The position numbers and the translations under genes were made by a program. Shown here in pieces: positions 21,053 through 34,149 of a stretch of 64,000 nucleotides of DNA (within the stretch, counting starts at the first letter, position 1; the number at the start of each line of letters is the position of its first letter). Origin of the DNA: Nageia nagi. Lineage: Eukaryota; Pinophyta. Location of the stretch: contig JBITNC010000001.1 of assembly GCA_050084985.1 (NCBI GenBank), forward strand, positions 145,514,001-145,578,000, given 5' to 3'. The notes below the pieces were generated by a model. That model saw nothing but the letters and a program-made list of their open reading frames with translations. It was not told the origin of the DNA and ran no database searches.

Positions 21053-22939
21053 GAATATGATATTAAATTTAAAGGAGTAATTTATTATATGCTAAATGAT
21101 GATTTTCAAGATTACAATTATATTAAATGAAGGATTATGCAACTTTGTATTTACTTATGATAATTATACATGCATACATGAAGTTGTGTGCACCTTTTTG
21201 GGAAAATATAAAACTATGTACATCATAGTATGCAAATAGTTATGTATCATAACACCATCATAATTTATATAAAATGGTAGTTATCAACACTCTCATTAAT
21301 AGTGCATTTAAGATTTCTAATAAATAACACTTAAGATTAAGGAAAAATATGCCTAAAGTTGAGTAGAAGTTCGTAAAGTGAGTAACTACTCTTTTAATAA
21401 TATCATAAATGTATGACATAAAGAATGAGTTTAATAAAAGGAATATTCACACTTATGCTAATACCTACTAAAGGATAGAAATAATTAATATTTTAGATAC
21501 TATAGTTAAAGTGAGAAGAAAATATGACACTAAACTTACAAGGTACTAGATGGTATTAAATGTTGCATCCATTGCAATAATACTATTATGGGATAATGTC
21601 ATCATATTATCCAACATACATGGAGTTTGAATGCTAGAAAGAAATCTCTGCAACCCCTCCTAATGTGGATGATAAATGAAATATTTATCCTTCTCTTCTT
21701 GACACCAATTATGAACACTTTATCTATCATCATCATGTTTTTGTATGTCAACATTTTTAATCCTTTTACATATCATGGAAACATCTCTCCTCATTATAAA
21801 ATTATCTCTAGTTATTAGTAAATCAACAAACAACTAATATATTACTAACCACCATAAATTTTATCAATATACACACTATAAACAACAACACCTCGACCAT
21901 TGACTCTATCTGATGTGATAAATTTGGTGTAACCAAATTTCTCCCAATGTTTACTGATGAATTATTAAAACCATGATAATGATGTCCATATAAATCCACA
22001 TGTTTGAAATAATTATAGATAATGAATGAAATATTAGAATTCCATTCATAAACCTTTACCAAATAATGTTATTGACATCCTCTCTTTTAGAGGAAATGTC
22101 TATTCCTTTTAAGAAGAGATGAGTCTTTCCTCTTATATTTGTACCCATATGAGCACTAATATATGCAATTCCATAATATTAGATTAGTTATTATATGTAC
22201 TACATTTTAGATAATTAAAAACTAAATATTTTAATAGAAAACTACACTTACTTGGAACATGTTCATATTGCAGATCCTTTTGATGGATAATTAACACCAT
22301 TTTTATTATAAACCTTGTTCACTTCATGCTTAAACACAAAATTGCATTGGTATTTTAGAACATTTTCTTCACCATTGTTGAAATCATCCACTTTATCAAT
22401 AGGTATCCCTACCACCAAATATATCTTACTACCTCCTATATAATGAACTTCACTCATGATAGGTCAAATCAATAAAAAATCTCTTTTTTTTATGATATTT
22501 CTTGGATATGTAGGTTGAATACCTTGATCCACTTCTTACCCTTAACAATTTTAGCAACTACCAATTTGAAAAAATGAACATCTAATTAAAGTGTTTTAAA
22601 CTTTGAAGTTTGTTTTGAAGAAAAGTCCAATTGTAATCCAATGAATAAGAGACATGGTCATAAGAACATATATTATGATCATCATAGTCCATGTTCGTTA
22701 AGAAATATGCATGTATTCTCCTGTTAGCAGATGTTGCAATTGATGTGTAATGTATACTATTTTAATTTTATTATACCTTGATTTATGATTTATTCTTTTA
22801 AAAGCTTAGAAAATTTAAATAAATAGTTGCATATGAATATGAGGATTATTGAATTTGTATGAAAACATAACAATAGTAAAGGTTGATAATTTTTTTAAAT
22901 GGTAATTATTAACCAATCTAGCAAGATGTTAAATGATGT
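21053..22939. other. AT-rich stretch with one exon-like frame
   Basis: Mostly unrecognised. A minus-strand frame at 22263-22457 (KYQCNFVFKHEVNKVYNK) looks more like coding sequence than its surroundings, and a GTAAGT-like donor follows at about 22255. I cannot name it. A second minus-strand frame at 21823-22062 is equally unassigned. Confidence 0.35.
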
Positions 22940-23940
22940 AATTGTTAGATGTAAAGCCAAAATATTTAACCTTTTCCATAATTGTTTAATAAGATGCATG
23001 ATGTAGACATAGTTTCATGGAATCCAATGATCATAGGATATACACAAAATGGGTTTTATAAAAAGGATCTAGATACTTTTAAGCAAATGCAATTATCATA
23101 TGTAAAGCCAAACTCTATAACATTTGCTAGCATTCTTCCAACATGTACCACCATGGGAGCTATAATAGAATGTATAGATATTCATCAAAGACTAGTTGAA
23201 AATGGTTTTGCATTAAATATTATGGTTGTGAATTCCCTTATCGGTATGTATACAAAATGTGGAAGAATATACCATAAAGAATAAGAATTATTTAACAAGT
23301 TGCATGATGTATATATAATTTTATAGAATGCAATGATGGGAGGATATGCATTTCATGGCTACAACAAGGATGCCCTTAAAATATTTGATTTACATGATGC
23401 AAATAGTTTCATAGAATATAATGATCACAATATATGCAAAAATGGATTTTATAAAAAGGCTCTAAAGAATTTTAAGTAGATGCAATTATTAGATGTAAAG
23501 CCAAATTCTGTAACCTTTGTCAACATTCTTCAAACATGTGCCACCATGGGAGCTCTAGAAGAAGGTATGGATATCCATTAAAGAGTAGTTGAAAATGGTT
23601 TTGCATTGAATATTATCATTGTGAATGCCCTGATAGGTATATATGAAAAATATGAAAGAATATTCCATAAAGCCCAAGAATTATTTAATAAAATACATGA
23701 TGTTGACATAATTTGATAAAATGTAATGATTGGAGGATATGAAATTCATGGCTAAAATAAGGATGCCATTAAACTCTTTGATCTACATGATGCAAATAGT
23801 TTTATGGAATATAATAATCATAGGATATGAATAAAATTGATATTCTAAAAAGGCTCTAAAGAATTTTAAGCAGATGCAATTATCAAAAAGTATGAACTAT
23901 AATCAATGAGTAGTTGAAGATGATTTTGCATCAAGTATCT
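22940..23940 (+). pseudogene. PPR (PLS-type) pseudogene in ~395-bp tandem units
   Basis: The open part at 22982-23284 is a pentatricopeptide stretch: DIVSWNPMIIGYTQNGFY, YVKPNSITFASILPTC, LVENGFALNIMVVNSL. Such RNA-binding proteins edit or process organelle transcripts. After a stop the same unit repeats twice more with stops and frameshifts. CATGATG anchors lie at 22997, 23393 and 23786, so the period is 396 then 393 bp (132 and 131 codons, multiples of three). A deleted unit precedes at about 22940. Alignment of several 35-residue motifs within one unit suggests in-frame amplification before decay. No start, targeting peptide or end domain is seen. Confidence 0.75.
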
Positions 23941-24355
23941 CCTTTCAAAGAGTAAGGATATTGATGAAAGATACGTGAATCAATAATACACCTAGATATA
24001 GTTTTAGATTATAATTGAAAAAAGGGTCCATGCTCTTTATGTAAGATACATATCAGACCTATAAAGTTTTTTGGTTTTCTCATTAGTATTAAAATAAATA
24101 AAAATTCATAAAGTGCAATAGAAACTCACCTACATGAAGCTCTAAAATGCCCTCACAAATGCACTCATGTTTAGACCTCCTTCACCCACTCAAAATGCAG
24201 TCACAAAATGCCTAAAATGTAGTACATACACCATGCATAATAATTTTATTTGATTTTCCTTACCCATATGAAATGTTACTCCAAAAAAATTCCAAAATAT
24301 ATTTTAGTACATGCATTACATTTGGATTGGTATATGATATCGAGCTGCATGCCTA
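23941..24355. other. No feature recognised
   Basis: AT-rich flank between the PPR pseudogene and a repetitive tract. No motif seen on either strand. Confidence 0.5.
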
Positions 24356-24930
24356 TGCATGCATGTAGAATTACCTAGCAATTTTTTAGAATCACCAATA
24401 AATTCTATAAAAATAATTAAAAAATAATATTGGGAAGAATTATTTGGTAGTTTGGTAGATTAATTTCCAAGCATTTTAAACCAATAAAATTTTAAAAAAT
24501 AATGGGTAGAATCCCTTAGCGGTTCTCTAGAATTAGTTGGCAATTTGGTAGAAGTACCAAGTGATTCTACCCAAAATAATTTTAAAAAATATTAGGTAGA
24601 ATTACCTAGTGATTTAATAGATTCATCAGGTAATTATACCTAATAAAATTAGGCAAAAATGTTGGGTAGAATTGCCTAATAGTTCTATGGTAGTTTGGTA
24701 GAATTTCTTGGCAATTTGGTAAAATCACCAGGTGATTCTACCTAAGAAAATTAAAATTATTAGATGTAATTACTTGAAAGTTTGGTAAAGTCATCATACA
24801 ATTCTACCTAATAAAATTATGCAAAAATATTGGTAGAATCACCTAGTGATTTATTAGAAATACCAAGCAATTCTACCTAACAAACTTTAAAAATATGAGA
24901 TGAATCACCATGCAATCCTTCTTAATCAAA
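24356..24930. repeat. Degenerate minisatellite-like tract with ATTCTACC/GGTAGAAT
   Basis: GGTAGAAT and its complement ATTCTACC recur (near 24505, 24565, 24594, 24663, 24695, 24738, 24806, 24831, 24870) with phrases such as CACCTAGTGATT and CCTAATAAAATT between them. Spacing is irregular, about 30-95 bp. Because both orientations of the 8-mer occur, the tract can form many small hairpins. Noncoding. Confidence 0.65.
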
Positions 24931-26244
24931 AGATTTTACTAGAAATTGTTTGATTTCTAGCTTCTAACATATCATTTTTTTGATAGGAATCATAAATTAT
25001 AAATGATTATGTGAAGGGGGCATTATAAAGGTTGGATATGCTTCACTAAAGTAACATTAACTAAATGGTTTGAAAATCCTTAGGAGCTTTACAAAAGGGA
25101 GACATGTTAATGATTGTATGATGAGAAAGATAATGATGAAGGGGAAAATCTTAGTGAAGTAAATGCCAAGTAAAAATAGTTTATTTAGGTTCAAGCTATA
25201 TGAAAGTAATAAACTTAGGAGAGACCAAATTATAGTGAGTATGAATTTGTCTAACATATGTAAACAAGGTGAGAGCCACTCTTACCTAATCATATGTACT
25301 TTATAATTATGGAGAGATATCTTTGTATATAATTTAAAATTCTTTGAGCATGGGTGTTACAAAATGACTATCACCTTGTATAGATGAAATTCAAGTTAAC
25401 AATATTTAATTATCTCATAAGACCCATGATCAATTATGAATGCCTAAATTTTGATTTGATATGATTCTCAGGATACCAATCTTTGGTCAATATAAACCAT
25501 AAAGTTTTTTATTATGAAAATTCCTCTTTTGAATTGTTTTTGAGTATGAACCTAGGAAACTTAGGAAAAAGAGATTCCCTACATAGTTAGAAAACACATC
25601 CACTAGAGGTTCATTTTATTGGAAGAAATACCATTTAGAAATCCACTTCCATTCCACCTAATCTAGGGTTTTACACTTTCCCACACTTAGTAGATCCTCT
25701 CCATGATAAAATATCTAAAGAATATTGATGGCAACAAGTGTGAAAATAATTAAGGAAAAACTATTCCTTATATAATGCTTATGATCAAAGGGGATAATTG
25801 AAGAAATATAATATCTAACCAAAACTTTATAATCTTCCTTGCATAATAAGTATATGATAATATATTTATAATATAATATTATTGTTGGATGTTTATAGCC
25901 AAGGAGTTCTATATATCGATTTTATTTAAGTAAGGAATAATAATCCTATGTATCTTTGTGAAAAAAAGGACCAATGGGAGAGTTAGCCTAGAGGAAATCT
26001 CTAAGAAATTTCTCCAACTTGTTGTATTATGCTTTAGAGGTAACCTAATAAGATGAATAATAGATGTGGGTCACTATGAGGATCTTAAAACAAATCTTGA
26101 ACTTATCACAAAGTAAAAAGTTATTCATGGCTTTATAAGCCATCTTGGATTCCATTTTTTGGATGATAAACATCCATAGCTTTGAAGGATAACTATGAAA
26201 GGTAAAAGAAATTTTGTTGACAACTGATTTGGATACCTTTTATT
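24931..26244. other. No feature recognised
   Basis: AT-rich. The minus frame at 25057-25257 is hydrophobic low-complexity sequence and I do not regard it as a gene. No repeat family recognised. Confidence 0.5.
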
Positions 26245-27668
26245 CAAAATTTGATGTCTTATTAATTAACATATAATATATTTTATTTTAATATTATATA
26301 TTACATTATTATCATATTTACTAATATAATTGTACATCTCATATGCTTCCTCTTTTATTGTACAAAGATCTTGGCATCAGTGTTGGCTTCTAGGAAGGTG
26401 GTTCTTTCATAATCCCTCACATGGGATGATTATCATATTTGTATCTTGATAGGACCATGCTGCTTCAATTATAGGTATTTATCAACACTACCTATTGAGA
26501 TTGAAATATTTCTATCACACATGCTCTTGGTATTTATTCTTTTTATATTATATGGTAGATTAGGCTTGTTGGTCTATGATACTACTATAGATATTGGTTA
26601 TGAGGACTAATACATAGATAGACTAGTGTTGATTTTAAACTTAGAAAATGCATTGGCTATGTAGTTCTATTTCTTACAAATTTTGCATATCAAGATCCTA
26701 CTATTTTTACAAGCTCATATGTTTACATATAATTAGTCTTCTAGGTAAGATGATTAGTACATCTCTATGATATATATCTTATAGGTTCTAGGTCTTAAGT
26801 CTAATACAATAGTTTAGATATTGCTTCAATAAGGTTTTACATTTTTTATATCTTAGATTATTACCTTTTTACTATTCTGCATTTCATTCTAAATGCATGT
26901 TCATTGAATAGTAAATGATATGTAGGATTAATCCTATGAGTTAATTTATAGTAAATATATCACAAATAATAAATAATAGTACTATTGAATGAACCTACAC
27001 AAATAATGCAATGCATAAAAGTAAATATACTTAAATCTAAGATATAAAAAATACAAAATCTAATTAACATAATACCTAAACTATTGGATCATACCTAAGA
27101 CCTAGGACCAATAAGAGAGAGATCAATGAGATGTACCTATCACCTTACCATTATAATTGATTATATTCAAAGGCATGAGGTTATCATACTAGTAGTACCT
27201 TGAAATATGATTTTTTAAGAAATATAGCTAGAAAACCTAATGCAACACCCAATTTCAACATCAACACAACTATACCTACGAATTAGTCCTTGTAACCAAA
27301 ATTTATAGTTGTAACATAAAGTGTTAAGCCTAATCTAACATATAATAGTGAGAGAATGAATGCTAAGAGCTTATCTAATAGTAAGATCTTAATCTTAATA
27401 GGTGATGTTGATAAATACCTAGACTTGTAAAAGCATGGTCCTAGCAAGATAAATATTTGATAATCATCCCATGTGAGGGTTTCCTCTTTTATATGAAAGA
27501 GAACCATTGTGATATTCACTTAGAAGTTAATATCAATGTCAATATCCATGCATAATAAAAGAGAAAATATATGAGATATACAATTATATTGATTGATACA
27601 ATATTAATATAAGGTATAATGTTAAAATAAAACATATTATCAATTAAGTACTAAGACAAATAACTTTT
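26245..27668. repeat. Large imperfect inverted repeat (arms ~690-730 bp)
   Basis: The left arm (26245-26934) matches the reverse complement of the right arm (26925-27668). The axis is the perfect palindrome GGATTAATCC at 26925-26934, so there is essentially no spacer. The best-kept part (CCTCACATGGGATGATTATC at 26418 and, reversed, near 27470) is about 80% alike; other parts are weaker, with indels. A transcript would fold into a long hairpin. It could be a foldback/MITE-like element, two opposite insertions of one repeat, or an inverted duplication. No terminal duplication was confirmed. Confidence 0.7.
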
Positions 27669-29388
27669 GTAATGTTCCACCAATTCCTACACTTGATAAA
27701 ATCCTAAAATTTTAGACCTATTTTTTTTTTTAATATTTGAAACTCATATGTTTATTACAATTGGATAAAGGTGACCCGCACAAGCATGTATACATTGCTA
27801 GTTATTTGAAACTCATGTGGGAAAGAATGACTAAATTTGGAATAGTCAATCCTACATATTATGATTTGGATTTCACTCTTCTAACAATTATCCTATTGGA
27901 GAGACACTAGTATAGGGATCCCTCCATTCCCAACTACATCACTCGTAGTATTTTTCTTTATGTTACAATGTTATTGATTTTCTCATAGGTCCCATATCAC
28001 CCAAGAGAGCCTACTTCTAAGATTATTTTTCATCATCTAAAAAATAATCAAGATTATGTAGCATCATCTAATGAATAATCCTATACATCAAATAATGTGG
28101 GTATAGTAAAATTGCCCATGGAACTGTCATCATATCCTCATTTTTAAACTATAAAGATTATAATTACTAATTGCCCTCATTTAATAATTGCATTTTTATC
28201 AACTACTATTGTAGTTACGTAAATTTAATTTATGTAATTGCTTAAAATAAATAAATAATAATTATCATGTTACTTGGTGTTATTTTATTAATATCAATAT
28301 AATAGTAGAATATTGTGTGTCTTATTCATAGGTAATGCAAGAGCCAAGGTGTGAGTTACATCATCAAGTTCCCTATATAACCATTTCGAGCTTGATAGCT
28401 AGTGGCATATTGCCCTTTAGATGTTTCTCAATATCAATAATGAAATTTGGATACTCTAATTATCTTACATGAGATATTATACTATTACTACACAAAATAT
28501 GACATCCTTGTAGGCTTATAAAGGTGATAACCTTGATTTGGACCTTGTATGTCTTTGAAAGAGAACTAACGATGACCCATTCTAATTTGGGAGGGTTGAT
28601 AATGATCTTTTTCTAAGGGATATATGAGTTGTGATTTCTGTGGTGTCTTTGTCAGGTTGCCCTTCAATATTTTTCTTCCTTCCACATATAATAGGTAAGT
28701 ATACAAATATCCATCTTGATAGGCATTAACTTATTCCTTCTTGATAATCATTTATTTATATTATAATACCATTTCAATCATTGTAGGATTAAGGATTATT
28801 TTTATTATTTAATTACTACAATTCCCTTTTCCCATACCTATCAATTAGTGAGCCTAAAACTTTCATGCTATTGCCTAGAGTTTTAAAATTTAAGGGCTTC
28901 TTTATGAGGAATCTTTATGGATACTAAATTACAAAATATTGAACATGTTCTACTAGTAATAGTCTTTCCAAGAAAACCCTTTCAATTCCAAAAAAGAGAA
29001 ACAAAAGCAAGTTTAAGGGTATGCCATCAGCTAGAAGAAGCCATAGAATCAACAATCTAAGTAATAGTGAATCCGACCACCATGATTATGATAACTATCA
29101 TGGAGATTATGAGATTGAAAATGATGAATCAAAAATAGTAACCACACAAATAACTAATAAAAAAATCACATAAATAACAAATGAGCATCAAATAGTTGTT
29201 CATGTTCCTCAATAATTTTAGATTATAAATATTCCTATTTTAGAAAAAGAGATGCAAATTTTATAACAAGTCCTTTGTCATACACCTTCTCCCTAAGATG
29301 TTCCTAGATCCTAGTATTACCATTTTTGCTTATGGTTTATACCAATATATGGAAATTAATTCCATAACTCCACCATCCACTAGGTTGT
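27669..29388. other. No gene recognised
   Basis: AT-rich, with short homopolymer runs (T run at 27721-27732). The interval 28960-29388 has plus-strand text rich in Lys, Gln, Ser and Asn codons, reminiscent of retroelement spacer sequence, but no domain can be named. Confidence 0.45.
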
Positions 29389-30959
29389 TGTATATAAATA
29401 TACTACAATTCAATATTTAAGTATCTTGCATATTTTTTTATTAGTGTTTATGTATGAAAAGTTTGAATTTTTACTATAGAAGCATTTCTTGGGTTCTAAT
29501 CAAGGCTTATATACAAGTAAAAGGGGAAACACTAGGCAATGCTATCACTAGAGAAATTAAGAAAAGCACCTATGAGGAAAAGGGTATAAAATGTACAAAG
29601 TCAAGTGGTCTTAAGTAGATGACATTAACAATGGATTAATTTTATACTAATGAATGATAAGGAAAAGGATAATGAATCATTACTAGCATATGACATTGAT
29701 TGATCTGAACAATCAATATTTGAAATGCTTTTAGGGGTTCCTAGATGATGACATCAACTGTATAAGGCTTTTCACCTAGTGAAGAATTATATTTAGAATA
29801 CAAAGGTATAAACCATATGAAGTCCTAGATAACCAATCAATTGAAGGTATAATGTTACCAAAAATCAAGCAAGTAGAGTTTGAACTAATCGTTGGGGTTT
29901 CGAAGTACTTGATGTTAGCAACATTAATCCTAGGTACTGACAAGAGTTACAAGCATAATTCAAAAGTAGAGATAGCATGTGAAGGCTTGAAAAGATAATT
30001 GGTTAAAAATATGATATCAACAATATCATAATAGCTAGTTTTGCATGGATTCTAGTTCAAAGAGGAAGATGATATCAATAACATAGTGTTGAATGCCAAG
30101 AGTTTAAAGCCCAAGTTTGAAGATAGAAAAGGAATGCATTAGTTTAGATGACTAGTGAACCAAAATGGAAACTTCACCAAGGCTTGAGCAATCAGTTTAG
30201 AACCAATCCTATGAGAAAAAGAGAGACAATAGTAGAGGATAGAAATTTAAATCCCATAAGGAGGTAGAAGCTATAGTTCATCCATAACTAGATATGTAGA
30301 GTCATAAACGATAGATAAACTCACCTAAAAAAGTCCCCATGGTGATCCCAAGTATAAAAGAAGTTGAAGTGGTGGTAGTCATTGAGAAGCTAGCTTGAAG
30401 GGATGAATATATATAGAGTACCACTTGATCAAGAAATCCATGCATATCATATGAAGGAAATACTACAGTATTTCAAATATTCCTTCGAGTTTAACTTTAG
30501 TTTTCTTTAATGTAATTGAATAATGGTTTTTAGTAGTACTTAAATTTGAATTCTCATTCCAAGATATTTTAATATATTTCTACCTATAAATACAAGGTAT
30601 TTTTGTGTAATTGGGATCACACATTTAACTATTTTCCCTTTGCAATATTATTAAGACTATTTTCTAAATACAAGTATGGCATGTTTGCCCATCTATCAAT
30701 CATTTATTCATGTTTGTGCTTAAATTTTTGTATATACATTTGTGTATGTTTTATAGCTTCATGGATAAGTGTTAAACTAGTGTCTATTAGTGCTATACTT
30801 GGCTAGGATTACTAGTTAACATGATACAATTAGTGGCTGTTAATTTGTGTATCCTTCCAATCATTTTGCTTGAGGAAGCTTGCATTAGTAAAAAATATCC
30901 ATCTTAATTAATTTCCTACACTCTTATCTTTTATTCCTTTCCTACACCCTCCACCTTCA
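29389..30959 (+). repeat. LTR-like repeat, copy A (about 1571 bp)
   Basis: Starts TGTATATAAATATACTACAA and matches 52426-54000 in order over its whole length, with nearly equal size. It carries TATAAATA at 30585-30592. The 3' end is set at CCTTCA but could lie up to about 20 bp further on. No target duplication is evident and no PBS follows; a Tat integrase scrap begins about 9 bp downstream. It may be a solo LTR, or the 5' LTR of a heavily rearranged element. Confidence 0.65.
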
Positions 30960-30967
30960 AATAGTAG

Positions 30968-31870
30968 AATATGAAAAATACAAATATTATGTATGAAGAA
31001 GAAGGATGGTAACCCCTCCCTTATAACTAGTCACAATTGAGGAACTTTTTTAACATTTGGGATTAGATTTTATTGGCATTATAAACCCATTTTTTCATTT
31101 GAGAACAAGTCCATTCTGATTGCAACAAATTATTTCACTATACGGGTAGAAGTAGTTGCTACCAAAAATGTAGAATAAGATATGATAATAAAGTTTATAG
31201 AGAAACTAATCATCAGATTTGGGATACCAGTAGTAATTATTTTAGACAATGATTGGCATTCCTTGGATAAAAGTTAATCAAGTTTGCAATGAAGTATGAT
31301 ATTTATTGAAAAATCTCCTCAAGCTACTATCCATAGGGAAATGGTTTGGCTGAATCCTCAAATAAGAACTTGCTTTCATACTCAAGAGAATTGTCCAAGA
31401 TAATTAGAGAGACTAGGATAAGAAGTTAAACTTGGCCCTATGGACGAATCAAATCATTATGAAGTCATCCATTAATAATTTTCCTAACACTTTGGTCTAT
31501 GGGAAAAGAGAAATATTGCCTAGCCATATCTAGCTCCCAGTACTAAAAATCTTACAAGAATATGATATGCAAAAGTTTGAACCCATGCAGGTCCAGTTGT
31601 GTAAATTGCTTTAGAAGAAATAAGAAATGTTTTTTTTACCAAGAGCTTCAAAAAAGAAATAATATAGTCAAGAAGTGGTTTGACAAAAAGAAATCTACAA
31701 TAAAAGACTTCAAGGGGTAGGACTTGGTTCTAAAGTGGGAAGAAGATAAAGATAAGCCTAGGAGGCACCAAAAGCAATTCAATATGGTTATTTACTTTAA
31801 GTTGACAAGATTCAATGATCATATTTTGCCCATTCCAATCAATGATATTCATTTAATACCATACTTTAGA
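30968..31870 (+). pseudogene. Integrase remnant of a Tat-like element
   Basis: The translation in shifting frames follows the young integrase: LGLDFIGI near 31058, EKLIIRFGIPV near 31200, then YYPQGNGLAES-like and TLVYGKREILPSH near 31490, and GDLVLKW-like near 31720. It is broken by many stops and indels. It begins in the middle of the integrase zinc-binding region, directly beside LTR-like repeat A, so the upstream pol is missing. The match to the young family is strong enough to assign it to the same lineage. Confidence 0.75.
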
Positions 31871-32404
31871 TAAATATTGGTAGAAAATGACCAACAATCT
31901 TGTACATTAATGTAAATATTGTGTTTAACTACTAGTTCATTAATGCAGAATTGTAGGCTGTTAATTATGTTCTGTCATGTACCAATTTTCTATTAACCCT
32001 CTATTGATAATCTTATCGGTGATTAATTTTTTAGTAAATTGAACTATTAAACATTGAATTTAAACGTATTGCATATGCCTAATCTTTTACAATGTGAATA
32101 ATAGTTTTGAGTCTATTTTGACAAAGAGAATTCATTCAAATATTTGATCCTAATATTGAATACTTAGTAGTAATTGTGATATTACTAATATTAAAAATAT
32201 ATACAAAATATTAGCAAAGGATGTGTAACGTTTTTAAGATTCCTTTATTTTCTCTAACTTAGTTTGGAAGCTTTGAAGAAGTTATGTTGAGATTTAAGCT
32301 CTTTCTTCTCTAATCGTCAAGTGGAGGGATGAACAATAAGACTCATCTGGATTGTCCACCTATTCTTGAGGAAACAAATTGAAGTCACATGATGTTCAGT
32401 TTCA
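31871..32404. other. No feature recognised
   Basis: AT-rich spacer. The composition becomes richer in G, C and CpG from about 32330, at the entry to the PPR remnant. Confidence 0.5.
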
Positions 32405-33260
32405 GTGAAGATAATCGAAACCCATGGCGGAGTGGGAGGACATGAGTTTTTGCAAGCGAAGTCATCTCCATGGAATGCGCACAAAAAAGGGGATTCTTAA
32501 CAGTCGGGGGATGACTTGGAAAGGGCTAGAGATTTTTAAGTAGATGAAAATAGTCAGGAGTAAAGCTAGACTACGGAACCATTGCCAACATTTCTTCAAC
32601 ATGCACCGTGAGGGAGCTCGAGACGAAGCTAAGAACATGCATTGAGAGTAGTTGATAATGTTTTTTCTTTGAATGTTATGGCTGCGAGCGCCCTGATAAA
32701 AGCGTATGCTCAGCGGAGACGTAGAGTGATTTGCTTTGAAAGTAGATTTTGTGAATACTATGATAGACATTTACGCACAACGCAGAAGCATAGAGAAGAC
32801 ATACAAATCGTTAGACAAGCTGTGTGATGCAAACAGAATTTTGTAGACTGTGATGAGTGGAGGTTAAGCAATTCATGGCTACAACAAGGTCGATCTTAAA
32901 CTCTCTGACTCTGATCTAAAGAAGTACTTGGGGCTAACCTGATGGTGTAAACCGTATATGTATACTACTCACATACAGCCATGTATGTATAATGAATGAG
33001 GGCTATAAGTATTTATTAGCGTGAGCAGCTGATCTTATTGCATTATTCCTGAAAGGAATAAATATACATAAGTTGTGGACTTCTTGGTTGCGCTGAGCAT
33101 TACATGAAGCTTGAATTTGGTTGCCAATATGCCCATAAAACTGCAGTCGAACATGTGGCTGGGTTTGCTGGGTGCTTGTAGATCACTCTAATTAGTGTAA
33201 TGGATATAAAAATTCAGAGGCTACCTCCTCTATGACAACAAAATGTTCGTCCAGCATGTA
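32405..33260 (+). pseudogene. Second PPR remnant with E-type C-terminus
   Basis: Shifting plus-strand frames read LDYGTIANISSTCT (about 32565-32605), a segment like the repeat units at 22940-23940 (32690-32960, with ATHGYNK-type text near 32875), and NMPIKLQSNMWLGLLGACRS (33125-33185), the hallmark of the PPR E domain that follows the last PLS repeat in organelle RNA-editing factors. It is broken by several stops and frameshifts. It is visibly richer in GC and CpG than its flanks, so it probably arrived or lost constraint later than the 22940 copy. No DYW domain is seen. Confidence 0.7.
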
Positions 33261-34010
33261 TGTAGAAGGTGTAAATTGCACAAAGCTGAGAACTGTTTGA
33301 AAGGACGCGACCTGTAGAGAAAGTTTCAAGACTACGATGATTTGAGGATATGCTGTTCATAGCTACAACAAAGATTTCTTTGGCACAAAAGCCATGAGGT
33401 ACTAGAGGAAAACAATTTCCTTCAAATTTTAATATATGAAGAACAACTTTAAATTAACGTTAGTATTATTATTGTCTTAAAGGTTAAGGAATATTTTTAT
33501 TTGATAAAATATTGCATTTAATTTATGGAAGCTTTTATTTTTAATATATATAATAATTGTTAAAGAAAAATAAATCTGGTAGTAATATGTGGGATGTCAT
33601 AAAGATTCATCTGTCCTAGTATCTTAGGAGCCATATTCTAAAATGTATAGGATAATTAATGAAAGGATATTAAATAAAACATTTGAAGAACAATGAGTGA
33701 GTATTATGAATGGTGATAAGGTGTTCCCTTGATATGCTAAGGTGCAAGTGTCAATTGTAGGATAAAAAACTTAGTTCTATCTCTTATCTTCAAACAAACC
33801 CATGGTTCTTTCTTTAATAATTTAAATAAGAAAGTTATGATAAATTACGATGAGAAAGAAATTGTTTGTATTTAAGATTTGGTTGATCAAGCAAATATAT
33901 TTATATCTTGAATCATCATCGTTGTAAAATTTAGGATAATGTTACATATAACCATTATTGCCTACATGCTTGATTAAGACTAGTATAGATGAGTATCAAT
34001 TTTTGATATC
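33261..34010. other. No feature recognised
   Basis: PPR-like codons may trail to about 33400; beyond that the DNA is AT-rich and featureless up to the LINE tail. Confidence 0.5.
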
Positions 34011-34021
34011 TTTTTTTTTTT
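34011..34021 (-). other. Poly-A tail of the LINE
   Basis: Eleven T on the plus strand, following (in minus-strand sense) TTAATATAATAACTTTTCATAT, the kind of end seen in plant L1 elements copied by target-primed reverse transcription. Confidence 0.7.
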
Positions 34022-34149
34022 ATATGAAAAGTTATTATATTAAGTAAAAAAAAGCTTTTACAACAAAAAGAGCTTGCGGGTGGTAGAGAGCACACCCCAA
34101 AAAGTTACCTTCTAATCCTAATCCTAGATTAGATAAATCCTAGTCATAT

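Noticed and set aside
24356-24930. CRISPR-like repeat array
   Set aside because: Repeats are degenerate, in both orientations and irregularly spaced; the window is plant nuclear DNA without cas genes.
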